From NCBI GenBank assembly GCA_009782405.1, contig WRJC01000005.1:1-64000 (forward strand): a DNA stretch of 64,000 nt, given 5' to 3'. Shown here in pieces: positions 35,973 through 44,191 of the stretch (positions are counted from its first letter, which is position 1; each line of letters begins with the position of its first letter). The translations under genes and the position numbers were made by a program. The DNA is from Oscillospiraceae bacterium. GTDB taxonomy: Bacteria; Bacillota_A; Clostridia; Oscillospirales; WRJC01. The notes beneath the pieces were generated by a model. The model saw only the letters and a program-made list of their open reading frames with translations. It was not told the origin of the DNA and did no database searches.

Positions 35973-36289
35973 TTGATTTTTGCCTCCTTTTTTAATTTGT
36001 GTTTTTTGAATCAAGGCAGAGATTTGAATGCCGCCAAATGACAACTTATCCGCGCGGTTCTTTTTGCGGATAAAAAACACGGATACAGACGCATTCGCTG
36101 TTACCCGGCTCGCTATCGCCATGTTATAATAACGATCAACAACCACCCGCCCGATAACGGACATACTCCACGAAAATTACCGTTTGAATGCGTTGTAATC
36201 CGCAAAACGCAACCTTTCGCTTCCTCGCACGACGCCCGGCATTCGATTTGCGTGGGTTTCCGTCCACCTTTTTCGCACATTGCCGAGAC
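35973..36289 (-). other. Leader of the S10 ribosomal operon, no gene
   Basis: The stretch from the predicted start of transcription to rpsJ is about 316 nt. It has stop codons in all relevant frames or unconvincing short frames, and a second -10-like TTATAAC near 36120. No known riboswitch motif was recognised. A leader of this length could hold an autogenous control site, but no structure is proposed here. Confidence 0.55.
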
Positions 36290-36295
36290 TTTTCC

Positions 36296-36324
36296 ATTAT
36301 ACACTAATTTTTCGCAAATTGCAA
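36296..36324 (-). promoter_or_regulatory. Sigma-A type promoter of the S10 operon
   Basis: On the minus strand TTGCAA (36324-36319), a 17-bp spacer and a perfect TATAAT (36301-36296). It is the best promoter in the 468-bp gene-free gap 35973-36440 and points towards rpsJ. Confidence 0.75.
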
Positions 36325-36386
36325 GGGGTTTTTAAAAATTTTTGAAATTTTTTTTGTTTTTTTGTTTTGGGCACACGCGAAAACAG

Positions 36387-36412
36387 CGGGGAAGATGAAT
36401 CATCTTTCCCCG
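36387..36412 (-). terminator. Hairpin after the CBM9-like surface protein gene
   Basis: CGGGGAAGATG, loop AAT, CATCTTTCCCCG (with one unpaired T) lie about 30 bases past the stop codon. On the minus strand it is followed by CTGTTTTCG, so the T-run is short. It probably ends the minus-strand transcript before the ribosomal promoter. Confidence 0.6.
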
Positions 36413-36440
36413 CCGTATGCGCCGCAAAATATGTTTATGC

Positions 36441-37448
36441 CTATTTTGCCTTGGCGGCACGCCTTGCAGCCTCAAATGCCGCAGCCGCCAAAACGATCGC
36501 GAGGAAAACCGTAGTGCCGTCGCCGGTCGCGGGGGCGGCGGGAATCTGGGCAGGGGCCGTTTCGGCGGGGGCCGCAGGTTCGGCAGGAGCCGGGGCCGCT
36601 TCGGGAGCCGCTTCCGGTTCGGCTTCGGGTTCAGGCGCCGGAGGGGTATATATCGCCCCTGTCAGAACCAAGCCGCCCTCGCCGGTTATGTCGTCGGGCG
36701 AATCGGTGTTCACATAGAAGTCGAGCTGGTTCCAAGTCTCGTCGTAAGCGGATTCCGTGACTTTAAGGTGGTATGCGGAGATAACCGGGGTGAAGCGCAA
36801 TTTCACGCCTTCGGCGGGCGCGGGGAATCCTGAAACTTTCTGCATGGTGGCCCACGGTATGGCTAACTCGATGGTGTATGTGTCGCCATTCACGCTGTTT
36901 GCCACGACCCATCCGTCCATCTCGGGGTCGCCTTTTTCAAACTGGGTTTTGCCCGGCGATGCGCGCCCGGTGAGTTTTGGGGAACTTCCGTCCGGATTCA
37001 TGACCCAAAATATTTCGTATGCGCCGTCGCCCGGTTCTTCGTAGCTTTCGGGGTCATACGCTAAAAACAGCAGGGTTCCCGAGGCTTCCCAGGGCCAGTC
37101 GCCCGCATCCGGGTTAAAAGAGAAGTTTTTGTCATAGCGCACTTCGAGGATATACAGATAGGTTTCGTCCCATTTCAGTTTGTAGTCAACAGACAAAGAA
37201 GACGAAGGGATCGGGTCGCCGCCCGTGTTTTGCCAAAAGCCGTATTTCTGGAATATCTCGCTGTCGTTGTTCACCGTCAAAAGGACTGCGTCGTCCCATT
37301 CGCCCTCGCCCACCTTGCCGTCGACGGTGACGGGAAGCACCGATTTTGCGCACTCATATTCCCATTCGGGCTTGACCGCCGAAACGCCGGTGGCCGCCGC
37401 AAGCGAAAATATGACTGCAAAAATCGCCAATATGCCGATTTTTTTCAT
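36441..37448 (-). CDS. Secreted CBM9-like protein with PxTG-type surface anchor
   Basis: The 335-residue product has a signal peptide (MKKIGILAIFAVIFSL to VSA). A domain of about 230 residues like CBM9/DOMON carbohydrate binders follows (VDGKVGEGEWDDAVLL, YILEVRYDKNFSF, YTIELAIPWATM). A Pro/Ala/Glu linker (about 275-305) comes next. The end is PATGDG, a hydrophobic stretch and RRAAKAK, the layout of a sortase signal with a PxTG motif. AGGAGG lies before the ATG. It probably binds glycans at the cell surface. It has its own promoter and may be monocistronic. Confidence 0.75.
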   Translation of the reverse strand: MKKIGILAIFAVIFSLAAATGVSAVKPEWEYECAKSVLPVTVDGKVGEGEWDDAVLLTVNNDSEIFQKYGFWQNTGGDPIPSSSLSVDYKLKWDETYLYILEVRYDKNFSFNPDAGDWPWEASGTLLFLAYDPESYEEPGDGAYEIFWVMNPDGSSPKLTGRASPGKTQFEKGDPEMDGWVVANSVNGDTYTIELAIPWATMQKVSGFPAPAEGVKLRFTPVISAYHLKVTESAYDETWNQLDFYVNTDSPDDITGEGGLVLTGAIYTPPAPEPEAEPEAAPEAAPAPAEPAAPAETAPAQIPAAPATGDGTTVFLAIVLAAAAFEAARRAAKAK

Positions 37449-37535
37449 TTTGCCGTTTTTCCTCCTAAAAAAATTTTGTGTAGTTTTGATAAGCCAAATG
37501 TTTCCTAAATGTTTTAGTGAACATCAATGGCTTTC

Positions 37536-37564
37536 ATTATACACAAAATTTCATGGAATGTCAA
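37536..37564 (-). promoter_or_regulatory. Sigma-A type promoter of the CBM9-like gene
   Basis: Perfect TTGACA (37564-37559), a 17-bp spacer and perfect TATAAT (37541-37536) on the minus strand, about 87 nt before the start codon at 37448. Among the strongest promoters in the window, so the surface protein is probably abundant. Confidence 0.85.
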
Positions 37565-37588
37565 TATGTTTTTTGGATTATTCGATTT

Positions 37589-39898
37589 TTATTTGGAAAA
37601 AGTCATGACTATATTGTATATGATCGCCGCGGCTTCGGCTCTCGTCAGCTCTTTGGTGCCGTCGTAGTTGCCGCCTTCGTCGCCCAATATGAGGCCAAAC
37701 GCCTTGATGATGGCCACATATCCCTTGTATTCGTCGTCGCAGTTGTCGTCGTTGAAAGGATAGCTGAATATTTCGGTATGCTGCCCCAATTCGCCGTAGC
37801 CGGCGATTTCGCAGATTATTTTCGCCGCTTCCTGTTTTGTTATGGCTTTGTCGAAGTCGGCGTCGGCGCCGTAGGTTTCCATGAGCCTGTATGCGAACTG
37901 GTTGACGAATATGCTCGATTCCGTTTGGGTGAAGTAATATGAATTGTACATAAAGAACCTCAGGTAGCCTATCAGCTCGCCTTTGGTTATGACCGCGTCG
38001 GGATCGAATATGGTTCCGCCCCAGACATATATGCCGTTGTTCGTGAGGGTCCAAACCGTGCTTTCGCCCCAGTGTCCTTCCAGATCCTTGTAATCCGGCT
38101 CTTCGGCGGGCGGCTCGGCTTCTTCAAAGTTCCAGCCTACGCATTTTCCCGTAAAGGCGTCGACTGCCATTTCATATCCGAACCGATAAACCAAAAGCGC
38201 GTTTATCTTCCCGTTTTCAGTCATCCCGTTTGAAACGTAGCAAATGTCATAGCCCGCAAACCCGGCGATGCTTTCAAGCGCTTTTTCGGGGGAAACCAAT
38301 TTGTCCAATTTCGGGAAAACCGCTTTGTCGAACCATTGGAAGGAATAGCCGGTGATTTTCCCGGAAATATTGTCGAAAGTCACGTAAATCCCGTTCGATT
38401 CGAAAGTTATCCCATTCACTGTCCTGGGAAAATTGAAATAGTAATAGTACGCTCCGTCGCCTTGGTCCTGATCCGCGAACCCGAAATTCGCATCCACGTC
38501 AACCGGGCACAGCTCCTTTATCTTTTTCATCACGATTTCTTTCGCCTGCTCATAAGTATACACGCCCTCGGCTTCTTCGCTTTTCGCCGAATCGTAGACG
38601 GAATACGAGTTTCCCGAATAGGAGAGGACCGTGCCGGTTTTGGCGTTGACGGTCGCGTAATAGCTTTCATAGCGGGTTTCGGAATTTGAGTACAGGGATA
38701 TGTTCCAATGGTATTTTTCCGGATCCATGTAGTCCCCCTGCAAGGACGTGTTTTTGGAGAAATCTTTCAGATGCTCCATATCCAAGTCAAAAGCTTTCGC
38801 CACTATGTCCAGCGCTTCGTCGGCGGTTATGTAATTTCTGGCTTTGGCGAGTTCCAGCAGCTCCGCTTCGGAAAAATACGCTTCCCCTTCTTCGGCGTTG
38901 AGGCTTTGCGCCTTGTTTGAATCCATCGAAACTCCGGCTCCCCTGCCGCCGTAGGCGTAAATCGGGGCGAAACCGGGCGAAGCGCTTGCATCCACCACGC
39001 TGCCGTCCGCGGCGCTTATGTACTCGCCGTATTTGTTTTTGAGCCTGTACACCGGCTGGATTTTGTTCTCTTTGGTTTCATAATTGTAATAGCTCGCATA
39101 GACGAGCTCGACGCCTATGTTTTCAAGATAGGCGTTCAGGGCTTCCTCCTGCGATATGGGAGACGACACGTTCTGGTATTCTATTTCCGGCGCTTCGGGG
39201 GCCAGATAGGCGTAGTTGTAATTCGAAAAGCTCAGGATTTCCCCGGTGATTTTGTCCACTTCCGCATACAGCTGGTATTCGGGGTAATCGTATCCGTTTT
39301 TGGCGAGCATGTACACCAGATTGTATCTGTCGGACGGGTAGCTCAAAGACTCGTAATACAGCCTGTAGCCGTCGAATTCCCCGCCGAGCATCTTCTTTAA
39401 AAACTCCTCGGCCTTTTTTTCCGCTTCTGCTTTGGTCAGTTCGGCGAAGCGGACTTGCTTGGCGGGGGTTTTTTCGTTGTATTCGTATCTGCCGTAATAC
39501 AAAATCCTGCCATTGCCCAAAACCGTCGCGTTTACGTTCGCGCTGCCGTCGGTTGAATACCAGTTGAAGTTCCAGGTTTCGTTTCCGGAAGCATCGGGAT
39601 AGTAGTAATAGTTGAAATTCGGATAGATTTTTTCATCGATGTCGATCACTTTTTTTACGGCGGTCAGAGCCTCCTTCATTTTTTCGTCGAGGTTTGCGCC
39701 GTCTGCGCCGTAGCTGCCGGCAGGCTCGATATTGGCCGGGGCAGAGGCAGGAAGCGCGGCAGCCGTCGTTTCCGCCGCTATGGGCGCGGCGCTCACCCCC
39801 GAAGCCGCCGAGGCGACCAAGGCCGCAAAGAGCAGCGCAAAACAGGCCGCAGTTGAAAAAACAAATTTAAGGCATTTCGCATTTTCGTTTTTTTTCAT
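37589..39898 (-). CDS. Secreted PepSY/YcdB-like protein with SLH domains
   Basis: Start at 39898 (MKKNENAKCLKF, 769 residues) with GAAGGA upstream and a clear signal peptide ending ASA-like. The middle (about 70-590) is made of repeated PepSY/YcdB-like units, seen as EEALNAYLENIGVELVYA, AKTGTVLSYSGNSY and ISGKITGYSFQWF. The C-terminal 170 residues are SLH-type (DYKDLEGHWGESTVWTLTNN, ITKGELIGYLRFF, ITKQEAAKIICEIAGY, LTRAEAAAIIYNI), which hold the protein to the cell wall. PepSY domains are thought to restrain proteases; the target here is unknown. A -10 like TATAAT lies at 39958-39953. Confidence 0.8.
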   Translation of the reverse strand: MKKNENAKCLKFVFSTAACFALLFAALVASAASGVSAAPIAAETTAAALPASAPANIEPAGSYGADGANLDEKMKEALTAVKKVIDIDEKIYPNFNYYYYPDASGNETWNFNWYSTDGSANVNATVLGNGRILYYGRYEYNEKTPAKQVRFAELTKAEAEKKAEEFLKKMLGGEFDGYRLYYESLSYPSDRYNLVYMLAKNGYDYPEYQLYAEVDKITGEILSFSNYNYAYLAPEAPEIEYQNVSSPISQEEALNAYLENIGVELVYASYYNYETKENKIQPVYRLKNKYGEYISAADGSVVDASASPGFAPIYAYGGRGAGVSMDSNKAQSLNAEEGEAYFSEAELLELAKARNYITADEALDIVAKAFDLDMEHLKDFSKNTSLQGDYMDPEKYHWNISLYSNSETRYESYYATVNAKTGTVLSYSGNSYSVYDSAKSEEAEGVYTYEQAKEIVMKKIKELCPVDVDANFGFADQDQGDGAYYYYFNFPRTVNGITFESNGIYVTFDNISGKITGYSFQWFDKAVFPKLDKLVSPEKALESIAGFAGYDICYVSNGMTENGKINALLVYRFGYEMAVDAFTGKCVGWNFEEAEPPAEEPDYKDLEGHWGESTVWTLTNNGIYVWGGTIFDPDAVITKGELIGYLRFFMYNSYYFTQTESSIFVNQFAYRLMETYGADADFDKAITKQEAAKIICEIAGYGELGQHTEIFSYPFNDDNCDDEYKGYVAIIKAFGLILGDEGGNYDGTKELTRAEAAAIIYNIVMTFSK

Positions 39899-40000
39899 AA
39901 ATTTTGTACATCCTTCCCAAATAATATTGAAATTAAAAAACATGCCACAGTTATTATACTCGACGAACATCCAAAAAGTTCCGCATCCGCAAAATTTTTT

Positions 40001-41047
40001 TTATTTTCTCCAGAGCTCGAACTCTATGTACTCGCCCACCAACACGGAATCGACGGCATAGTCCGTGCTCGCGACGAAACGGTCCAGGGGTATATATGTG
40101 GTCGAGTTTATCAGTTCCCCTTCGAAATACACCTTGTTCCCGCCGTTTAGGATATATGCGGATTTCTTGTTTTCATCCCAGCCCACAGTCTCGCCCAAAA
40201 GCTCCATCAAATATCTCATCGGCAGGATATTTTCGCGATACGCCGATTCCGGGTTGTTTCGCGCTTTTGTCAAATCGCTGTCGATCCTGCGTTTTTCCAA
40301 GATTTCCCTTTGGCCGCTTTCGCGGGTGGCGAGCACGTTTATGTAATTTATTCCGTCCCCGGCGGTTTCCAGGACTACATGAAGCCCGGCATATCTGTAA
40401 TAGGGGAACTTCAAAAGTTCTTTTTCCATCGAGCCCATTATTTTTCCGAAACTCAGGCCGTCCGCAAATTCGTATTCCGGAATTTCAGGGTCTTCCGAAT
40501 AATCGTATGCCACGCTCGATTTCACCTCGAATGTTTCGGAAATTTTGGCGAGGATCCGCTCAAGCCAATCCGCCCCCCAAACTTCTTCCGGATCTAAGTA
40601 CAGCAAAGTCCCGTCGTAGCCGGCCATGCTTTCAAACAGGTTTTTCAAGGTCACATCGAGGACATCGGTGGAACACAGCAAATCGGCGATTATCCCCGAA
40701 AATTCGTTCAGCTCAAAGCACAAAAGTTCCTGCCTCTTGTGTATCGCCAGCTCGAATCTCACATCTTCCCCGTCGGCGCCGACCAATGCGACCTCTATTT
40801 CGGCGTCTCCGTCTTTTGCCCGGCCCGAAATTTTAAAAACCAGTTCATTTGGGATCGCGCTGTCCGAATTGTTTTTCGGCCCTATTTCCATATCCGCTTC
40901 GAAAGAGTAGGCCCCGCCGCCATAGATCAGCTTTTCGGCAAGGGCGTATATGTCGGTTTTTTCGCATGCGGCCAATATCGGGCAAAAAATGGCCAGCGCC
41001 GCCAGAGCCAGTATGCAGCCCGCATATTTTTGGATTTTTGTTTTCAT
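40001..41047 (-). CDS. Lipoprotein with copper-amine-oxidase-like C-terminal domain
   Basis: The 348-residue product has a lipoprotein signal with lipobox LAAC. The middle shows no motif I recognise and resembles the fold of LolA/LppX-like lipoproteins only in pattern (alternating strands such as YSFEADMEI and VFKISGRAKDGDAEIEV). The last 70 residues (ENILPMRYLMELLGETVGWD, INSTTYIPLDRFV) match the stalk-type domain (Cu_amine_oxidN1) common in Gram-positive surface proteins. It starts 12 nt after the recombinase gene, so it is probably cotranscribed with it. Confidence 0.7.
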   Translation of the reverse strand: MKTKIQKYAGCILALAALAIFCPILAACEKTDIYALAEKLIYGGGAYSFEADMEIGPKNNSDSAIPNELVFKISGRAKDGDAEIEVALVGADGEDVRFELAIHKRQELLCFELNEFSGIIADLLCSTDVLDVTLKNLFESMAGYDGTLLYLDPEEVWGADWLERILAKISETFEVKSSVAYDYSEDPEIPEYEFADGLSFGKIMGSMEKELLKFPYYRYAGLHVVLETAGDGINYINVLATRESGQREILEKRRIDSDLTKARNNPESAYRENILPMRYLMELLGETVGWDENKKSAYILNGGNKVYFEGELINSTTYIPLDRFVASTDYAVDSVLVGEYIEFELWRK

Positions 41048-41059
41048 GTTAATTTACCA

Positions 41060-42076
41060 TCACTCTCCGTCGTTTTTGTTTTTCGCGTTTATTTGCTTGA
41101 TTTTGGCCAGCGGGTTTTTGTTTGCGGCTTCGCGGAGTTGCGGGTTGGCCACATGGGTGTATATCTGCGTGGTGTTGAGGTGCTCATGGCCCAATATCTC
41201 CTGGAGCACGCGGGTGTCCACGCCGTTTTGGTACATAAGAGTCGCCGCCGTGTGCCGGAGCTTGTGCGTCGAATAGTTCTTGTCGGCGAGCCCCGCTTTG
41301 AAAAAGCTCAAATCGACCATTTTCTGCACCGCGCTGTTTGATATCCTGCGGCGGTTCCTCGATATGAAGAGCGCGTTTCCGTCTTTTGCGGATTCGCATT
41401 TTTTGCGCACTTCGAGGTAGTCCGAAAGCGCCTGCTTGCAGGGTTCGTTGAGGTACACGAACCTCTCCTTTTTGCGTTTGCCGAGCACGCGCATCGTCGA
41501 AGCGTCCGGCGCTATGTCGTCCAAGTCTATCCCCACGAGTTCGGAAAGCCTCATGCCGCAGTTCAAAAACAAGGTTACGATGAGGTAGTCGCGCGTCCTG
41601 TTTTGGTTTTTTTCGTCGTTTTGTATGGCGTTCAGCAATTTCACGCTTTCTTCGAGGGACAGATATTTGGGCAGCGCCTGCCGTATGGTGGGGGATTCGA
41701 TCGTCTCGGCGGGATTTGCCTCGAGTTTGCCGACCTGGTTTGTCAGATACTTGAAAAATCCCTTGACCGCCGAAAGTTTCCTCGCCCTGGAATTGTTTAT
41801 GTTGTCGCGCTGCTCCGACATGAAAAACAGAAACTCGAAGATGTCCTCTTTGGAAATAGTCCCGATGAAACCCAAATCCAAATCCGCCACATCGATTTCG
41901 TCGAATTCGCAATCCGTTTTTTGTTTGCGCTGCTTCATGAACCTGAAAAACACGCGCAAGTCGAATATGTATTCCCTGACTGTGAGTTTGGAACTGCCTT
42001 TGATCGTAGTCAGATACATCAGATACTGCCGCGCCATTTCAGGCAGAGCGTCGATATTCTCGCGGTTGTTTTCCAT
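41060..42076 (-). CDS. Tyrosine recombinase (XerC/XerD-like)
   Basis: Start at 42076 (MENNRENIDALPEM, 338 residues). The N-terminal SAM-like domain (about 12-110) is followed by a catalytic domain with the full set: Arg in CGMRLSEL, Lys in the LGKRKKERF hairpin, HKLRHTAA (His and Arg), LGHEHL (His) and Tyr in IYTHV. The length and lack of flanking phage genes fit a housekeeping Xer protein for dimer resolution, but an integron or element-type role cannot be excluded. A TATAAT on the minus strand (42108-42103) is a possible promoter. It is divergent from the leucine operon. Confidence 0.85.
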   Translation of the reverse strand: MENNRENIDALPEMARQYLMYLTTIKGSSKLTVREYIFDLRVFFRFMKQRKQKTDCEFDEIDVADLDLGFIGTISKEDIFEFLFFMSEQRDNINNSRARKLSAVKGFFKYLTNQVGKLEANPAETIESPTIRQALPKYLSLEESVKLLNAIQNDEKNQNRTRDYLIVTLFLNCGMRLSELVGIDLDDIAPDASTMRVLGKRKKERFVYLNEPCKQALSDYLEVRKKCESAKDGNALFISRNRRRISNSAVQKMVDLSFFKAGLADKNYSTHKLRHTAATLMYQNGVDTRVLQEILGHEHLNTTQIYTHVANPQLREAANKNPLAKIKQINAKNKNDGE

Positions 42077-42102
42077 AAATCCGTACACCACCCCACCAAT
42101 AG

Positions 42103-42108
42103 ATTATA
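42103..42108 (-). promoter_or_regulatory. Possible -10 box of the recombinase gene
   Basis: A perfect TATAAT on the minus strand about 27 nt before the ATG at 42076; no good -35 box stands 17 bp away. The resulting leader would be about 20 nt, which favours the ATG over the upstream GTG at 42091. Confidence 0.4.
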
Positions 42109-42160
42109 CAACGAATTTGTGAATTATTTTGACTTTTTTCGAAAATAAATTAAAAAATTA

Positions 42161-42189
42161 TTGACAAATAATTTTTGTTGTGGTATAAT
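42161..42189 (+). promoter_or_regulatory. Sigma-A type promoter of the leucine operon
   Basis: Perfect TTGACA (42161-42166), a 17-bp spacer and perfect TATAAT (42184-42189). Transcription would begin near 42196, just before the T-box leader. Confidence 0.9.
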
Positions 42190-42195
42190 GCCGAT

Positions 42196-42546
42196 GTGAT
42201 AGCCAAAAACGATGAAGGGGACAAGGCTTGCAAATTGGGCTTTTCAGAGATTTGCCGGTTTGGTGCGAGGCAAAAGGGCACATTGCAAGCGAATAACTCA
42301 CCCCGGAGTTGCCCGCCCGAAGGATAATGCCCGCAGGGCCGGACGTGAATGCCGCGTTAAGGCAAAGGCTTTACAGGAAACGGGCGCGCGCCGCCCGCAT
42401 TTTCGAGAAGCCGGAATCGAGAAGGCTGAGAAATATTTTCGCAGCCCCAAAATTAGGGTGGTACCGCGTGACGGCGAAATATGCTTGCATATTTGCTCCT
42501 CGCCCCTATGGCATGGCTTGCCTGATGGGGAAAGTGGAGCTTTTTT
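42196..42546 (+). promoter_or_regulatory. T-box leader, leucine-specific (CUC specifier)
   Basis: The highly conserved T-box sequence AGGGTGGTACCGCG lies at 42455-42468, followed by a terminator. In stem I, CTTGCAA (about 42229) can pair with TTGCAAG (about 42284). Downstream of it GAATAACTCA holds CTC at 42297-42299 as the likely specifier codon, followed by A as usual. This reads leucine, which fits the leuA gene downstream. Uncharged tRNA-Leu should stabilise the antiterminator and allow transcription of all seven genes. The gene-free stretch 42077-42606 is fully accounted for by two promoters, this leader and the leuA ribosome site. Confidence 0.9.
42495..42546 (+). terminator. T-box terminator hairpin
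   Basis: GCTCC (42495-42499) pairs with GGAGC (42536-42540), with CCCC/GGGG inside, followed by six T (42541-42546). It overlaps the region that must open when the T-box antiterminator forms. Confidence 0.8.
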
Positions 42547-42606
42547 GTCACCTTGTTTTCCCTTTCGGCAAAAAAATCAATGACTGCGAATAATGGAGGG
42601 AAAACG

Positions 42607-44163
42607 ATGGAAAAGAGAAAAAAAATCTGCATTTTCGACACCACGCTGCGCGACGGCGAACAAGTTCCCGGCGCAAAACTGAACCTGAACGAAAAACTGA
42701 GGATAGCAAAACAGCTTGAAATTTTGGGCGTAGACTTCATAGAGGCGGGATTCCCCTCTTCTTCGCGGGGGGATTTCGAAGCGGTGCGGGCAGTCGCCGA
42801 ACTCGTGAAAAAACCCGTGGTGACTGCGCTGGCCAGGGCGGTAAAAGAAGACATCGACATGGTTTACGAAAGCGTGAAGCATGCCAATAGCCCCATGATA
42901 CACATAGTTTTGGGAACTTCGAACATCCACGTCGAGCAAAAATTCCGGAAAACAAGCGAAGAAATATTGGAAATGGGCGTCCAGGCGGTGAAATACGCCA
43001 AAACCCTGCTGCCAAACGTCCAATATTCCACAGAGGACGCTTCGAGAAGCGAGTTCGAATACTTGTGGAAAACCATAGAAGCGGTGGCAAAAGCCGGGGC
43101 GACGATAATCAACATCCCCGACACCGTGGGTTATGCCGTGCCCGAACAATTCGGCGAGCTGATAAGCAAAATATGCTGCCGGCTAAAAAATTTGGACGAT
43201 AGGATAATGGTTTCCGTGCACTGCCACAACGACACGGGGCTCGCCACCGCAAATTCGCTGATCGCGGTCAAAAACGGCGCGGACAAAGTGGAATGCACGA
43301 TAAACGGGATTGGCGAAAGGGCGGGAAACGCCGCGCTGGAGGAGATAGTCATGGGGCTGAAGCTGCGCGGGGACTATTACCGCGGATTTTCCGGGGTCGA
43401 GACCAGGCAGATAACGAACGCTTCCAAAATGGTGAGCAGCCTGATGGGGCTTGACGTGCAGGTCAACAAAGCGATAACGGGCGACAACGCCTTTGCCCAT
43501 TCATCCGGCATACACCAGGACGGCCTGCTCAAATCGAGGGAGGTGTACGAGATCATCAACCCCAAGGACGTGGGAATCGACGACATGGAAATGGTGCTCA
43601 CAGCGCGTTCCGGCAGGGCGGCCTTGAAAAACACGATAAAGCATATGGGCCTCAACGACTTGAGCGAAGCCGATTTTGAAGTAGTGCACCAAAGGTTTTT
43701 GGAACTCGCCGACAAAAAGAAAGAGGTATACTATCACGACCTCTACTATTTGGCAAAAGACTTTCCGGCAAAAGCGGAGGACATTTCAAAAAAAACCAAA
43801 ATATACGAATTAGTGAACTACCAGGTCATATCAAGCGACATTTTTCCGAGCGCATCGGTAAAATTAAGGTGCGGCGACGAATTGTTCACGAAGACATCCA
43901 CGGGAAACGGCCCGATAGACGCATTGTACAGCGCGATAGAAGAAATCGTCGACTTGCGGGTGAATCTTCTCGAATACAAAATAAGCAGCATATCCCAAGG
44001 CGAGCAGGCCATGGGCAGGGTCAGGATCCAAGTCAAATTCGAAAACAGGACATACACATCCAGCGCCGCCGACGTCGACACCATCAAGGCGAGCGCAATA
44101 GCGATGCTGAACTGCATAAACCAAATAAAGATAGAAAGCGCGGGCAATTGCAAAAACGATTGA
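42607..44163 (+). CDS. leuA: 2-isopropylmalate synthase
   Basis: It condenses acetyl-CoA and 2-oxoisovalerate, the first step of leucine synthesis. Start at 42607 (MEKRKKICIFDTTLRDGEQ, 518 residues) with GGAGGG upstream. The TIM-barrel has the DTTLRDGEQ active-site motif, SVHCHNDTGLATAN with metal-binding His residues and the GIGERAGNAALEE motif. The C-terminal allosteric domain (about 390-510) senses leucine. It is the first gene behind the leucine T-box, so it is under both transcriptional and feedback control. Confidence 0.96.
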   Translation: MEKRKKICIFDTTLRDGEQVPGAKLNLNEKLRIAKQLEILGVDFIEAGFPSSSRGDFEAVRAVAELVKKPVVTALARAVKEDIDMVYESVKHANSPMIHIVLGTSNIHVEQKFRKTSEEILEMGVQAVKYAKTLLPNVQYSTEDASRSEFEYLWKTIEAVAKAGATIINIPDTVGYAVPEQFGELISKICCRLKNLDDRIMVSVHCHNDTGLATANSLIAVKNGADKVECTINGIGERAGNAALEEIVMGLKLRGDYYRGFSGVETRQITNASKMVSSLMGLDVQVNKAITGDNAFAHSSGIHQDGLLKSREVYEIINPKDVGIDDMEMVLTARSGRAALKNTIKHMGLNDLSEADFEVVHQRFLELADKKKEVYYHDLYYLAKDFPAKAEDISKKTKIYELVNYQVISSDIFPSASVKLRCGDELFTKTSTGNGPIDALYSAIEEIVDLRVNLLEYKISSISQGEQAMGRVRIQVKFENRTYTSSAADVDTIKASAIAMLNCINQIKIESAGNCKND

Positions 44164-44172
44164 GGAAAGGAT

Positions 44173-44190
44173 ATGCGCATAGCGAATTGA
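44173..44190 (+). other. Five-codon mini-ORF before cimA
   Basis: GAGG (44163-44166), which overlaps the leuA stop, stands 6 nt before an ATG that opens MRIAN and stops with TGA at 44188-44190, one base before the cimA ATG. cimA has no Shine-Dalgarno of its own. The mini-ORF may bring ribosomes to cimA by termination and re-initiation. Confidence 0.45.
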
Positions 44191-44191
44191 A

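Noticed and set aside
36113..36304. A 63-codon frame in the S10 leader region
   Set aside because: It starts inside the -10 box of the best promoter, has no ribosome site and shows no family motif.
41060..42076. Integrase of a mobile element
   Set aside because: No attachment-site repeats, phage or conjugation genes are near; the protein looks like a housekeeping Xer recombinase.
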